64,000 nt of DNA from Flavobacterium stagni (lineage in GTDB: Bacteria; Bacteroidota; Bacteroidia; Flavobacteriales; Flavobacteriaceae), in the NCBI RefSeq assembly GCF_004122105.1, contig NZ_SBKN01000006.1, positions 186,001-250,000 on the forward strand. Direction: 5' to 3'. The notes below the pieces were generated by a model, which did no database searches, was not told where the DNA came from, and saw nothing but the letters and a program-made list of their open reading frames with translations. This document shows, piece after piece, positions 1 through 10,061 of the stretch. How positions within the stretch are numbered: position 1 is the first letter of the stretch; every line of letters begins with the position of its first letter. Both the position numbers and the translations under genes were made by a program.

Positions 1-15
1 TTCGGCGAAACTTAC

Positions 16-53
16 AAAAAAAAGGAGTCTTGTTTCCAACACTCCTTTTTTTT
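16..53. terminator. Bidirectional terminator hairpin
   Basis: An A-run plus GGAGT pairs with ACTCC plus a T-run across a 12-nt loop. It lies just beyond the stop of the leftward CotH-like gene and has T-tracts in both orientations, so it can end that gene and a rightward transcript from outside the window. Confidence 0.75.
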
Positions 54-57
54 AACG

Positions 58-3000
58 CTATTTTTTTATGATCTTTTTCACTTCGGTTCGACCCTCCGCT
101 TCCAATTGCAATAAATAGATTCCTGCAGGTAATTCGGTCAGTGCTACTTGATGATCATTTACCCGACCCGATTGCAATACCCTTCCGTCTAAAGCGAAGA
201 TTGTGTAGTTGATTTCGGCAACATCATAATCAATATTGACTACAGAAGTGGTTGGATTGGGATACACAATAAAGGTAGATGAATGCACTTCTGGAGCATC
301 CAAAGTAATCGGCGTTCCCAATAAACTAAAGTTATTAAAAGTTACACGATTGCCTAAATCTTGCGTCAAATTTGGCCCATAAAATCGAATACGCACTTTG
401 AAATTGGGATTATTACTCACACCCGGAATGGACCCAAAATTCAGCGTGAATAGTTGGAAATCCAATGTCAACGGTAGCGTTGCATTACTTAAACCTTGTG
501 TAGTCCAAGTGGAACCATTAAGTGTATATTCAACAAGTAAACCGTCAACTGCATTCTCATTTTTGGCCGCAAAAGCAAACTGAATATCTTTATAACCCAT
601 CGTGGATAGGTTAAACACCATTTTATTTTCTTGACCTTGGGCTTGAAAAGGTTGTTTTATTTGTAAGCCCAACATATTGGCGGTTGCAAATGGAACATTA
701 TTGTTGGCTTCTGGAATGTAATTTAATGGGGTCGGACTGTTACGACGTTCCATGGAAGCTTTTCTCCAACTCGGATGCGCACTCGTAAAGGGGTAACCTA
801 CCAAACATGAAGTATAATTAATGATACCTTCTGTAGCTACTTCATACGTAGAATTCATCGCCGTGAGTGGTGTATTATTGGGCAAATTGCTATCCATCAT
901 CCAAAAATAAAGTGGTGTCGTGGGCTGACCTTGCGTAGTGGACACGAAATGCGCTACGGCTGTAAAATCAGCAGTGGGTGTGTATGTAATTTCTGGATTT
1001 GTCCCCGAAACATCCCCACTCCAATGACTAAACACATAACCTGCAAGAGGGACTGCCTTTAGAGTTACGGGAATATTATGAAAATAAATTCCTTGCCAAG
1101 GATACGGATTTGTTGACACACCTGGGGTAGCGGCCGTGATATCTATGGTATTGATTTTTACATAACCGTGCGTGGCATCATCAACATCCAAAGTGGCATT
1201 CACATCAGAAGCAATTCCAAATTTTAGACGAATATGTTCCCGTTGATAGGCGGGACGCTCATTGGCAAAACTCCCAATAACATCTTGACTATGTACCCAC
1301 CAAGCATAATCAAATGGTGCGTGCCAACGGGCAATTTGCTCACTAATCTCCGGTTCGATTCCCATTGCAAACTGACTCGATAACCCAACTACTCGGCTTG
1401 GCAGAAAGTAGGTATTCATCATGTCGGCAAATCGGTTGATAAAACTTAATTTAAACGAATCGTTCTCTAGTAAACGGCGTAAAATTAGTGTTGACCATTC
1501 AGGATTGGGCCAATCAGGACCCCCTAAGGCCGTTGCGAATTCCAACGTATTGTGGTCATTAACATCGAGCATCAAACTAAATCCTGCGTCGGTATCTTTG
1601 ATCGCCGTGCGCCACCTTCCGTCATTTCCATAAGGGGCATTAGGTGTAAATGTTGTACTTTTTCTCCAGAAATAAGTGTTCCAACCCGGCCAATCGGTAT
1701 TTTGAATAAAAATATTTGTAATAAAATAATCCCTGAAATTATCTACATCCATTTGGGTTTTGATGTAATCATAATTCGAAGTTGGCGTTAAAGAATTATT
1801 TTGAAAATAGGAAAATAACGCTTGAAAATGGGCATCAGACCCCGTATCTACATAATAGCCATCACCGATGATTTCAATTTCATTTTCGGCAATGCCGTAG
1901 CGTTGGTTAAAATAATGCCAATCGTAGCGCGGACGAATATTTAATAATCCCCAATACTCTCCATTCAACAACACTATGGAAGGTTGATAGGCTTGTGTAT
2001 CTAAACCAGTACCTCGAACTAATTCATGGGTAAAAGCATCTTTGTAATAGGTGTTGACATAATCACTCCCAGAATTACGCAAGATCAAACGTTCATAACT
2101 GGTATAACTTTCTGTGGGGAAAAAAGAATAATTGAATGCACTTGAACCGTATTCTGAGCGGGCATACAACTTCAATGATTTATTAGGAAATTGTCGTGTT
2201 CCACCACCATTGATTCGAATACCCAATTGTTGGTTCATCACTTCGGTTCCATTCACAAAATAATTTACATGTCCGACTTGTTCATATTGATCACCGGTAC
2301 GATCATAATTTGCCGCAAATGAATAGGGTGCTTCCAAGGTGGGATTATTTGTTCGCCATGTATCAAAATCAACTCCGGCCACATAAATACCGTCATTATA
2401 ATCGAAAAATTTATTTTCACTCACACTCAAAGACATCACGGGTATCGAAAATCGGTTTTGTCCTTGCGGAGAAACAATGTAAGTTTGGGTAACAATTTTA
2501 CTGGCCCAAGCTCCTGCTTTAAAAGCCCGAGCACGCACAACAGTTCCTTTAAAAATAGAAAAATTGGGCAGATAATACGAAGGATCGCTATCGTAAGTGG
2601 ACGAAATCATGGAAATATCATTGCTCGCACTCGTTCGGTTGACAATATTCAACGGACTAGAATAGGCCGATGAAGTAAATGAATTGCTAAAAAAGGTGGG
2701 CGATGGCAATGTTCCAGGATCAAAAGGATAGGTATTTTTATACGAATACGTTGTCCCTCCTAAATTGGTAATATCAGGATCTGACCCATCAGTTGTGTAC
2801 ACTATGGTTACCCCAGGATCGGGATGGCTTAAGGTTAATGAAAAGGGATTTGTAAAAAAACCTCCCGCCACAGAGAAGGTGGGCGGATTCAATATTTCTG
2901 AAAAACCTTGAACGGTATTGTTGGGATCACCAGGTGTCGCGGTTTGAAAAAATACTTTCGCGGCAGCGCCATCCGATTGCCGTCCGTAGGAGAAATCAGT

Positions 3001-3399
3001 GGGGATGATAATGGCCAAATATTGATCTTGAATTGTCCCATCGGGTCGTGTTAAAGTTATCGTTTCTCCACTCGAACTCAATTTAAAATTGGTATGCAAG
3101 GGATAATTGATATCCGTTCTATTTTTCCCCGAACACCACAGCAACAAATGATCACCCGGTTCGATCCAATATTCGGGAAAAACCCATTGATAAGGATTGG
3201 AAGGCAAATCGGATAGACCATAACCTTCAAGATTAAAGGCTATCGAACCAGTGTAATAAATTTCGATCCAATCTTCATAACTATCATCGTCATCAGCAAT
3301 GGTTGAGGCATTGGACGTCATCACCTCATTAATAAAAATATTTTGCGCCTGACTATTGCCTATAATCAAACAAAAAAATAGGAGTAAAAATCGTTTCAC
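58..3399 (-). CDS. CotH kinase-family surface protein with lamin-tail domain and T9SS type A sorting domain
   Basis: 1113 aa, secreted. A signal peptide (residues 1-18, ending SQAQ) is followed by a lamin-tail-like domain (about 19-130, INEVMTSN and DDSYEDWIEIYY). Next come a chitobiase C-terminal-like fold (about 168-310, VYTTDGSDPD) and a CotH region (about 320-690) with LYARSEYG, NGEYWGLLNIRPRYD and IKDTDAGF, the last a likely metal/phosphate-binding Asp pair. An InlB B-like repeat (about 775-815, HWSGDVSG) and a type A sorting domain (last 80 residues, VYPNPTTSVVNIDY to KKIIKK) complete it. CotH proteins are atypical protein kinases in spore formers; the role in secreted Bacteroidota proteins is unclear. 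Expected on the cell surface after T9SS export and PorU processing. It stands alone. Confidence 0.9.
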   Translation of the reverse strand: MKRFLLLFFCLIIGNSQAQNIFINEVMTSNASTIADDDDSYEDWIEIYYTGSIAFNLEGYGLSDLPSNPYQWVFPEYWIEPGDHLLLWCSGKNRTDINYPLHTNFKLSSSGETITLTRPDGTIQDQYLAIIIPTDFSYGRQSDGAAAKVFFQTATPGDPNNTVQGFSEILNPPTFSVAGGFFTNPFSLTLSHPDPGVTIVYTTDGSDPDITNLGGTTYSYKNTYPFDPGTLPSPTFFSNSFTSSAYSSPLNIVNRTSASNDISMISSTYDSDPSYYLPNFSIFKGTVVRARAFKAGAWASKIVTQTYIVSPQGQNRFSIPVMSLSVSENKFFDYNDGIYVAGVDFDTWRTNNPTLEAPYSFAANYDRTGDQYEQVGHVNYFVNGTEVMNQQLGIRINGGGTRQFPNKSLKLYARSEYGSSAFNYSFFPTESYTSYERLILRNSGSDYVNTYYKDAFTHELVRGTGLDTQAYQPSIVLLNGEYWGLLNIRPRYDWHYFNQRYGIAENEIEIIGDGYYVDTGSDAHFQALFSYFQNNSLTPTSNYDYIKTQMDVDNFRDYFITNIFIQNTDWPGWNTYFWRKSTTFTPNAPYGNDGRWRTAIKDTDAGFSLMLDVNDHNTLEFATALGGPDWPNPEWSTLILRRLLENDSFKLSFINRFADMMNTYFLPSRVVGLSSQFAMGIEPEISEQIARWHAPFDYAWWVHSQDVIGSFANERPAYQREHIRLKFGIASDVNATLDVDDATHGYVKINTIDITAATPGVSTNPYPWQGIYFHNIPVTLKAVPLAGYVFSHWSGDVSGTNPEITYTPTADFTAVAHFVSTTQGQPTTPLYFWMMDSNLPNNTPLTAMNSTYEVATEGIINYTSCLVGYPFTSAHPSWRKASMERRNSPTPLNYIPEANNNVPFATANMLGLQIKQPFQAQGQENKMVFNLSTMGYKDIQFAFAAKNENAVDGLLVEYTLNGSTWTTQGLSNATLPLTLDFQLFTLNFGSIPGVSNNPNFKVRIRFYGPNLTQDLGNRVTFNNFSLLGTPITLDAPEVHSSTFIVYPNPTTSVVNIDYDVAEINYTIFALDGRVLQSGRVNDHQVALTELPAGIYLLQLEAEGRTEVKKIIKK

Positions 3400-3697
3400 A
3401 ATCTGTTGGTTTTAATGTGTAGAGTGGGTCAAGTTTACGGCAAACGGTATCACATTCAAAACAAAGTCGTTGTACCGCATTGTAATGCCGTTGAAACGAG
3501 AACATTTATCGATAGAATTCATTTCGCCGTCTAGTGTTTAAATTGTTGATAAACCCTCTTTTCAGTTGAAAAATTCTCAAAATATTAGCAAATGTGCGTT
3601 ATAAAAATAGAAGTTTAATAAGTACTTTTGTTTGCGATTTCGAATTTGAAAAAAATTCAACACAACGCAACAAAACAGACTAATTTACCCAACTTTA
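3400..3697. promoter_or_regulatory. Divergent intergenic region with gcvP promoter
   Basis: This 298-bp gap separates the divergent CotH-like and gcvP genes. TACTTTTG at 3623-3630 is an exact TAnnTTTG -7 element about 67 nt before the gcvP ATG; no convincing TTG -33 element precedes it. I saw no glycine-riboswitch-like structure by eye. Confidence 0.5.
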
Positions 3698-6541
3698 ATG
3701 AGAACAGATTTATTTGCATCACGTCACATTGGGCCGCGCGAATCCGACCTACAGCACATGTACCAAACCATCGGGGTGGCCGACATGGATCAATTAATTT
3801 ATGAAACGATTCCAGATGATATTCGATTGAAACAACCGTTACAATTGGATGCTGCTTTGTCTGAATATGAATACCTAACCCATATCACTGAATTGGGTAA
3901 AAAAAATAAAGTATTCCAATCCTATATTGGTTTGGGCTACCACCCTACAGTCATTCCTGCGGTTATTCAACGTAATATTTTTGAAAACCCAGGATGGTAT
4001 ACCGCGTACACACCCTATCAAGCTGAAATTGCACAAGGTCGTTTGGAAGCGATTTTAAATTTCCAAACTACAGTAATTGAACTAACGGGAATGGAAATTG
4101 CCAATGCCTCACTTCTTGATGAAGGAACAGCTGCTGCTGAAGCGATGGCACTTCTCTTTGATGTACGAACTCGTGATCAAAAGAAAAACAATGCCAACAA
4201 ATTCTTTGTTTCAGAAGATATACTACCACAAACGTTATCGGTTTTACAAACACGTTCGACTCCTATTGGTGTTGAATTAGTTGTGGGTAATCACGAAACA
4301 ATAGAATTGACCGCTGATTTCTTTGGTGCAATTGTACAATACCCTGGCAAATACGGTCAGATTTATGATTACACAGGATTTATTGCCAATGCCAAAACAA
4401 TGGACATCAAAGTAGCTGTAGCTGCTGACATTTTATCATTAGCAAAATTAACGCCTCCCGGAGAAATGGGTGCGGATGTTGTAGTAGGAACTACCCAACG
4501 TTTTGGTATTCCTATGGGATATGGCGGACCACATGCTGGATTTTTTGCTACGAAAGAAGAATACAAACGTTCGATGCCCGGACGTATCATTGGGGTAACT
4601 ATTGACGCGAATGGGAACCGTGCTTTACGTATGGCTTTACAAACACGCGAACAACATATTAAACGCGAAAAAGCGACATCCAACATTTGTACTGCTCAGG
4701 TATTGTTGGCCGTTATGGCCGGAATGTATGCGGTGTACCATGGCCCAAAAGGGTTACAATACATCGCCAATAAAGTGCATGCTTCTGCAGTAACCTTAAC
4801 CGACGCATTGAATCAGCTAGGTGTTTATCAAACCAATACGGCCTTTTTTGACACCATCATGGTGAAAGCGGATGCTGCAAAAATTCGCCCAATCGCAGAA
4901 CAACACGAAATCAACTTCTATTATATTGATGGGGAAACCATTTCGATTGCGTTAAACGAAACGACTTCTATTGCGCATTTGAACCAAATCGTAAACGTAT
5001 TCGCAACGGCTTTAGGCAAAGCACCTGTGACTGTTACTGAATTGAGTGCACAATCGCAAGTTCCAGCCCAACTTGAGCGTCAATCGGCGTTTTTACAACA
5101 TGAGGTTTTCAATAGTCACCATTCGGAAAGTCAGTTAATGCGTTATATCAAAAAATTAGAGCGCAAAGACTTATCCTTGAATCACTCGATGATTTCATTG
5201 GGTTCATGTACGATGAAATTGAATGCTGCCGCAGAAATGTTGCCTTTATCCATGCCTAATTGGAATAGCATTCACCCGTTTGCTCCAATTGAACAAGCGG
5301 AAGGTTATCAAATCATGTTGAAACAATTGGAACACCAATTGAATATTGTGACCGGATTTACAGGCACAACTTTACAACCCAACTCAGGTGCTCAAGGAGA
5401 ATATGCTGGATTGATGGCGATTCGCGCCTACCATTTATCAAGAGGCGACAATCACCGTACAGTGTGTTTGATTCCGTCTTCTGCCCACGGAACGAATCCA
5501 GCTTCTGCAGCGATGGCTGGGATGGATATCATTGTTACCAAAACAACCCCTGAAGGAAATATCGACGTAGAAGATTTGCGTGCACGTGCCATCGAATACA
5601 AAGATCGTTTGTCGTGTTTGATGGTGACGTATCCTTCTACGCATGGTGTGTTTGAGAGTTCGATTATCGAAATCACCAATATTATTCATGAAAATGGCGG
5701 TTTAGTCTATATGGATGGCGCCAACATGAATGCTCAAGTAGGTCTAACCAATCCAGCGACCATTGGAGCGGATGTGTGCCACTTGAACTTACACAAAACC
5801 TTCTCCATTCCTCACGGTGGTGGTGGACCGGGTGTAGGCCCCATTTGTGTGAATGAAAAATTGGTTCCGTTCCTACCAACGAATCCGATTATCCCAACGG
5901 GTGGTGACCAAGCGATTACCGCTATTTCGGCAGCCCCTTACGGATCGGCTTTAGTTTGCTTAATTTCCTATGGTTACATCATGATGATGGGTTCAGAAGG
6001 TTTGACCAATGCTACAAAATATGCGATTTTGAATGCCAATTATATGAAAGCGCGTTTAGAAAACCACTACCCTGTATTGTATTCAGGAGAATGTGGACGT
6101 GCGGCTCACGAGATGATTTTGGATTGTCGTGAGTTCAAACAAAAAGGCATTGAGGTTACCGATATCGCCAAACGTTTGATGGACTATGGTTTCCACGCAC
6201 CAACGGTTTCCTTCCCTGTTGCAGGAACGTTAATGGTGGAACCTACAGAATCTGAAGACTTAGCCGAATTGGATCGTTTTTGTGATGCCATGATTGCCAT
6301 TCGCAAAGAAATTGAAACGGCAACCGCTGAAGATGCGAATAATGTTTTGAAAAATGCTCCACACACCTTAGCTATGTTAACGGCTAACGATTGGAACTTC
6401 CCGTATTCGCGTGAAGCAGCAGCTTTCCCGTTGGAGTATTTGAGTGAAAACAAATTCTGGCCTAGCGTTCGTCGTGTAGATGATGCGTATGGTGACCGTA
6501 ATTTGGTTTGTTCATGTGCACCGATTGAGGCGTATATGTAA
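3698..6541 (+). CDS. gcvP: Glycine dehydrogenase (decarboxylating), P-protein
   Basis: 947 aa, the full length of the fused single-chain P-protein. It decarboxylates glycine with pyridoxal phosphate and passes the aminomethyl group to lipoyl H-protein in the glycine cleavage system (cytoplasm). The N-terminal half starts with the typical FASRHIGPRE; the C-terminal half carries HLNLHKTFSIPHGGGGPG, with K700 the PLP Schiff-base lysine. GTNPASAAMAGM and STHGVFE are also family signatures. No gcvT or gcvH is adjacent, as is common in Bacteroidota. Monocistronic, with its own promoter and a terminator. Confidence 0.98.
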   Translation: MRTDLFASRHIGPRESDLQHMYQTIGVADMDQLIYETIPDDIRLKQPLQLDAALSEYEYLTHITELGKKNKVFQSYIGLGYHPTVIPAVIQRNIFENPGWYTAYTPYQAEIAQGRLEAILNFQTTVIELTGMEIANASLLDEGTAAAEAMALLFDVRTRDQKKNNANKFFVSEDILPQTLSVLQTRSTPIGVELVVGNHETIELTADFFGAIVQYPGKYGQIYDYTGFIANAKTMDIKVAVAADILSLAKLTPPGEMGADVVVGTTQRFGIPMGYGGPHAGFFATKEEYKRSMPGRIIGVTIDANGNRALRMALQTREQHIKREKATSNICTAQVLLAVMAGMYAVYHGPKGLQYIANKVHASAVTLTDALNQLGVYQTNTAFFDTIMVKADAAKIRPIAEQHEINFYYIDGETISIALNETTSIAHLNQIVNVFATALGKAPVTVTELSAQSQVPAQLERQSAFLQHEVFNSHHSESQLMRYIKKLERKDLSLNHSMISLGSCTMKLNAAAEMLPLSMPNWNSIHPFAPIEQAEGYQIMLKQLEHQLNIVTGFTGTTLQPNSGAQGEYAGLMAIRAYHLSRGDNHRTVCLIPSSAHGTNPASAAMAGMDIIVTKTTPEGNIDVEDLRARAIEYKDRLSCLMVTYPSTHGVFESSIIEITNIIHENGGLVYMDGANMNAQVGLTNPATIGADVCHLNLHKTFSIPHGGGGPGVGPICVNEKLVPFLPTNPIIPTGGDQAITAISAAPYGSALVCLISYGYIMMMGSEGLTNATKYAILNANYMKARLENHYPVLYSGECGRAAHEMILDCREFKQKGIEVTDIAKRLMDYGFHAPTVSFPVAGTLMVEPTESEDLAELDRFCDAMIAIRKEIETATAEDANNVLKNAPHTLAMLTANDWNFPYSREAAAFPLEYLSENKFWPSVRRVDDAYGDRNLVCSCAPIEAYM

Positions 6542-6586
6542 TTGAGTGACTAGTGATTAGTGATTAGTCTTAAAACTTTAGAAATT

Positions 6587-6617
6587 AAAAAAACCGCTTT
6601 TAATTAGCGGTTTTTTT
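6587..6617. terminator. Bidirectional terminator between gcvP and the next gene
   Basis: AAAAAAACCGCT pairs with AGCGGTTTTTTT over a 7-nt loop, giving T-runs on both strands between two convergent genes. Just before it is a short tandem GTGATTA repeat (6546-6567) with no evident role. Confidence 0.85.
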
Positions 6618-6623
6618 ATGGGT

Positions 6624-7004
6624 TTACTTTAATTGCAAGGAATCAAAATAACCTTTCAATTCATCTAGGGTCGCTTTATCAACTAAATTGGTATCAATTA
6701 CAATAGTTGTATCTTTTGAAGTGACTGTATGATCGCCGGCAAAATATTTATAAGCAGTTATTTCATCCACGTGAATTGTTTTCTTTTTAAAAAGTCCGTT
6801 GTAGACAATGAAATCCGGTGTGAGTTCGACCATCACCCTATTTTTGGTATAAAAATATTGAACGATATAGACCAATCCTAGTCCGCCGAGCCCTACCAAA
6901 TACTGACTAGCGGTTGTAAATAATGAACCAAAACCGATGATTACATTTGCGATTCCGATATACAATGCCCGCTTTAACTGACTTTGATTGTGTAATATTT
7001 TCAT
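6624..7004 (-). CDS. Small membrane protein with a PH-like C-terminal domain
   Basis: 126 aa, not a named family to me. Two hydrophobic segments (about residues 13-33 and 36-52) precede a soluble tail of about 75 residues (VELTPDFIVYNGLFKKKTIHVDEI) whose strand-rich pattern resembles bacterial PH-like membrane proteins. The start follows the only in-frame ATG with a short leader, 16 nt from the neighbouring DUF1801 stop, so the two may be co-transcribed. Function unknown; likely inner-membrane. Confidence 0.7.
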   Translation of the reverse strand: MKILHNQSQLKRALYIGIANVIIGFGSLFTTASQYLVGLGGLGLVYIVQYFYTKNRVMVELTPDFIVYNGLFKKKTIHVDEITAYKYFAGDHTVTSKDTTIVIDTNLVDKATLDELKGYFDSLQLK

Positions 7005-7020
7005 AACGTATAGGTATCTT

Positions 7021-7416
7021 TTATTTCAACCGCTCTAACTTTCCTTTGCGTTTTACAATATTTTTATAATCCCACTGAATGATTTGTGCCTTTTGCAACC
7101 AACGCGCGAGGGCAACGGTATCGATTTGGGTAACATCCGTATAAAAAATCGAAGCATCTTTAAATTTTTCTCCACAAATAGTTAAATCCGGTTCGTCAAA
7201 ATCTTGCCCACTCCAAAACATTAAACGAATACCGCGTTTCTGTTTACTATACCCAACAATTGGATTCCCTTCAATAAACCAAACAGGATGCGCATGCCAT
7301 ATTTTTGACTCAGCTCCCGACAATTGGGACTGAATAATCGTACTGAGCTGCTCACAAATTAAGGAGTAATCTTCCTCTTGTAATTGGTTGTAAGCAATGA
7401 TTGAATCGTGTACCAT
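7021..7416 (-). CDS. DUF1801 domain-containing protein
   Basis: 131 aa from the ATG at 7416. A longer frame to 7482 exists, but its extra 22 residues would run into the arsR operator and lack family character. HAHPVWFIEGNPIVGYSK and RLMFWSGQDF match the DUF1801 (YdhG-like) fold, a small iron-chaperone-like family of unproven function. Transcribed divergently from arsR, so its promoter shares the 87-bp gap containing the palindrome at 7474-7485. A second DUF1801 gene lies at 53227-53664. Confidence 0.8.
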   Translation of the reverse strand: MVHDSIIAYNQLQEEDYSLICEQLSTIIQSQLSGAESKIWHAHPVWFIEGNPIVGYSKQKRGIRLMFWSGQDFDEPDLTICGEKFKDASIFYTDVTQIDTVALARWLQKAQIIQWDYKNIVKRKGKLERLK

Positions 7417-7473
7417 TTCCTTTTTTAAAAAAATAAAGGTAAGAAAATAGTTGTGATATTTCTTTTTATCGTA

Positions 7474-7485
7474 ATATTGCAATAT
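7474..7485. promoter_or_regulatory. Candidate ArsR operator
   Basis: ATATTGCAATAT is a perfect 12-bp palindrome 18 bp before the arsR ATG, in the divergent gap. ArsR/SmtB repressors bind AT-rich dyads overlapping their own promoters, so autorepression released by As(III) is the natural reading. Inferred from position and symmetry. Confidence 0.6.
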
Positions 7486-7503
7486 AATTATACATCAAGA
7501 ACA

Positions 7504-7833
7504 ATGGGAGTTACCAAAACTGAACATTTTACCGATACTCAAAATGAAATGGCAATTCTAATTAAAGCCCTTGCTCACCCGGCAAGGATTGCCATCATGG
7601 AATATTTGTGCGAAGTCAATTCTTGTATTTGTGGAGAAATCGTCAACGAATTACCCTTATCCCAACCAACGATTTCACAACATTTGAAAGAATTGAAAAA
7701 CGCCGGACTCATCAAAGGAACAGTAGAAGGCACTTCGATTTGTTATTGTATTGATGAAAAAGGAATCGCAAAATTGCAGACTTATTTCAATCAATTTGCA
7801 ACGCAATTTCTTGATAAAAAACAATGTTGTTAA
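7504..7833 (+). CDS. arsR: ArsR-family arsenic-responsive repressor
   Basis: 109 aa winged-helix repressor. The ATG at 7504 (GVTKTEHF) is preferred over an upstream frame start at 7453, because that extension would span the operator. The recognition helix is in LSQPTISQHLKELKNAGLI. SCIC (C41, C43) sits where ArsR proteins bind As(III)/Sb(III) (ELCVCDL-type site), and a terminal KKQCC supplies two more Cys. First gene of the ars operon; 16 nt to the next gene. Confidence 0.93.
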   Translation: MGVTKTEHFTDTQNEMAILIKALAHPARIAIMEYLCEVNSCICGEIVNELPLSQPTISQHLKELKNAGLIKGTVEGTSICYCIDEKGIAKLQTYFNQFATQFLDKKQCC

Positions 7834-7849
7834 CTAAAAATACCTACTC

Positions 7850-8314
7850 ATGAAACTTTCTGAATTACAAAACCAATTAAAATCGCTCTCAAGCATCCAA
7901 CTTCAATTACCTGACGGACAATGGGTACCAAAGCATTTTCACATAACCGAAGCGGGTTTAACAACCAAACGCTTTATCGATTGTGGCGGAACCTTTCGCA
8001 CAGAAAAAACAATCAACATGCAAGTTTGGGTCGCGGAAGATGTGGATCACCGACTGACTCCTACGAAACTTTTGGGGATTTTGAAAAAAGCCGAACCCTT
8101 GTATCAAGAAGAAGATTTGGAGGTAGAAGTTGAATACCAAGGCACGACAATTAGTCGCTATGGATTGACCTTTGAGAATGGAGTTTTTCGCTTCGAACCC
8201 AAATTCACGGATTGTTTAGCAAAAGACCATTGTGGTATACCAGAAAATCAGATGCCTCAAAAGAGAGAAACTTCAGTAACGGCTTCTTGCACCCCTGGAG
8301 GAGGTTGTTGTTAA
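7850..8314 (+). CDS. DUF6428 family protein of the arsenic operon
   Basis: 154 aa. Resembles the small uncharacterised family (DUF6428) recurrently found between arsR and the reductase in Bacteroidota. The body is strand-rich and soluble (LPDGQWVPKHFHITEAG, FIDCGGTFRTE). The tail ends SCTPGGGCC, a cysteine-glycine cluster suggesting thiol ligation of As(III), perhaps as a chaperone to the pump. That role is inferred. The reductase ATG follows 11 nt after the stop. Confidence 0.8.
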   Translation: MKLSELQNQLKSLSSIQLQLPDGQWVPKHFHITEAGLTTKRFIDCGGTFRTEKTINMQVWVAEDVDHRLTPTKLLGILKKAEPLYQEEDLEVEVEYQGTTISRYGLTFENGVFRFEPKFTDCLAKDHCGIPENQMPQKRETSVTASCTPGGGCC

Positions 8315-8325
8315 TTTTTCGACTG

Positions 8326-8952
8326 ATGAAAAACGAACTTTTTCCCGACTTACGCCACTACCTCGAAGGGAGTGATTTTGAAAGTATAACACCTGAACGC
8401 TTGTCATTGCTTGAACCTATAATAGCTTTAGGACGCGAGGAATTAAATGCTGGACGATCTCTTGTTTTGAATTGCATTTGTACCCACAACTCGCGACGCA
8501 GCCACCTTACACAGGTTTGGGCACAAGCTGCAGCCGATTATTATGGCATTCCGGTCACCGCGTATTCAGGAGGGACAGAGGCTACTGCGCTTTATCCCGC
8601 AATTCTCGAAACAATCCAAGCCGCCGGAATTCAGAGTCAGACCTTATCGACAGATGAAAATCCAGTTTACGCCTTACGAACGGGTCCAAACAACATCCCC
8701 ATAATTGGATTTTCAAAACGTTACGAGCATCCGTTCAATCCCCAAGCTGGATTTATCGCTTTGATGACCTGTTCGAGTGCCGATGAAGGCTGTCCTATTG
8801 TTCTTGGAGCTAAGGCCCGTTTCCCACTTCGATACATCGATCCGAAACAAGCCGACGGAACACTGGAACAAGCAGCAGTGTATGCTGAAAGTAGCCGATA
8901 TATTGCCACTGAAATGATGTATATAATGAGTCAAATTCAAACAACAATATAA
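8326..8952 (+). CDS. Low-molecular-weight phosphatase-like arsenate reductase
   Basis: 208 aa from the ATG at 8326 ([15 protein letters not shown]). An earlier in-frame ATG at 8212 would overlap DUF6428 by 100 nt and is rejected. [11 protein letters not shown] holds the CX5R phosphate/arsenate loop (C52 as nucleophile), with His in place of the usual Gly. [11 protein letters not shown] follows the family pattern. The enzyme should reduce As(V) to As(III) in the cytoplasm for export by the adjacent pump. Its stop overlaps the pump start (TAATG), implying translational coupling. Confidence 0.85.
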   Translation: MKNELFPDLRHYLEGSDFESITPERLSLLEPIIALGREELNAGRSLVLNCICTHNSRRSHLTQVWAQAAADYYGIPVTAYSGGTEATALYPAILETIQAAGIQSQTLSTDENPVYALRTGPNNIPIIGFSKRYEHPFNPQAGFIALMTCSSADEGCPIVLGAKARFPLRYIDPKQADGTLEQAAVYAESSRYIATEMMYIMSQIQTTI

Positions 8953-10016
8953 TGAGTGCTCAAGATTGTACCCCTGTCGTCAACCGAAAACGGCTGTCCT
9001 TTTTAGACCGTTACCTAACGCTTTGGATTTTTCTAGCCATGGCTTTAGGGGTGAGTTTGGGTCATTTTTACCCCTCTGTGAGTGAAGACATAGAAAACTT
9101 ATCCCATGGCACGACCAATATTCCATTGGCTATTGGTTTGATTCTCATGATGTATCCTCCCTTGGCAAAAGTGAATTATAGCAAAATGAGACCCGTTTTT
9201 AGAAACATCAAAGTACTTTCGGCTTCCTTAATTCTGAATTGGATTGTAGGGCCTATCCTTATGTTTGCTTTGGCGTTGCTATTACTGCCGGATTATCCAG
9301 AATACCGTAATGGCTTAATTTTAATCGGCTTAGCACGATGCATTGCCATGGTGGTTGTTTGGAATGATTTGGCCGAAGGAGACCGCGAATATGGAGCCGG
9401 ACTCATTGCTTTGAACAGTATTTTTCAAGTCCTTTTTTACAGTGTCTATGCCTATCTCTTTTTGGGCGTTTTACCTCCCTATTTTGGATTAACCGGAATA
9501 GAAATAAATTTATCTATAGGTGTCATCGCAGAAAGTGTGGGTATTTATTTGGGAATTCCATTTTTACTTGGTATTACTTCACGCTATGTTTTGATCCATC
9601 AAAAAGGGGAAACTTGGTTTCAAGAACGGTTTGTTCCGTTGATATCACCCATTACTTTAATTGCTTTGTTAGCAACAATTGTATTGATGTTTAGTTTAAA
9701 AGGGCAACTCATTCTTGAAATTCCTTGGGATGTAGTGCGTATTGCAGTGCCTTTGGTAGTCTATTTTGCCATCATGTTTGTGCTCAGTTTTATCTTGGGT
9801 CGTAACTTTGGTGCCAACTATGCCCAATCGACTGCAGTGGCTTTCACGGCAACGGGGAACAATTTTGAATTGGCGATTGCGGTTGCCATTGGTGTATTTG
9901 GATTACACAGTGGAGAGGCTTTTGCGGGTGTTATCGGACCTTTGGTAGAAGTCCCCGCATTGATTGCACTAGTTCATTTAGCTTTTTGGTTTCGTAAACA
10001 ATGGAGCATGAATTAG
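8952..10016 (+). CDS. arsB: ACR3-family arsenite efflux transporter
   Basis: 354 aa, ten hydrophobic segments. [15 protein letters not shown] and [19 protein letters not shown] are ACR3 hallmarks; C130 is the conserved transport cysteine. The [15 protein letters not shown] segment is the second conserved helix. It expels As(III) across the inner membrane using proton motive force. It is the ACR3 type rather than the unrelated ArsB type, although databases often use the symbol arsB. Last clear ars gene. Confidence 0.95.
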   Translation: MSAQDCTPVVNRKRLSFLDRYLTLWIFLAMALGVSLGHFYPSVSEDIENLSHGTTNIPLAIGLILMMYPPLAKVNYSKMRPVFRNIKVLSASLILNWIVGPILMFALALLLLPDYPEYRNGLILIGLARCIAMVVVWNDLAEGDREYGAGLIALNSIFQVLFYSVYAYLFLGVLPPYFGLTGIEINLSIGVIAESVGIYLGIPFLLGITSRYVLIHQKGETWFQERFVPLISPITLIALLATIVLMFSLKGQLILEIPWDVVRIAVPLVVYFAIMFVLSFILGRNFGANYAQSTAVAFTATGNNFELAIAVAIGVFGLHSGEAFAGVIGPLVEVPALIALVHLAFWFRKQWSMN

Positions 10017-10061
10017 CAATACATTAGACAACTTTACATTTTTCAATTACAATAAAAAAAT

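Noticed and set aside
3400..3480. A single LytTR-like half box (GGCAAACGG) upstream of the CotH-like gene
   Set aside because: No good partner 21 bp away and no -7 element at 28 bp, unlike the four LamG-block promoters.
6546..6567. Tandem GTGATTA repeats after gcvP
   Set aside because: Too short to be CRISPR or an attachment site; likely drift next to a terminator.
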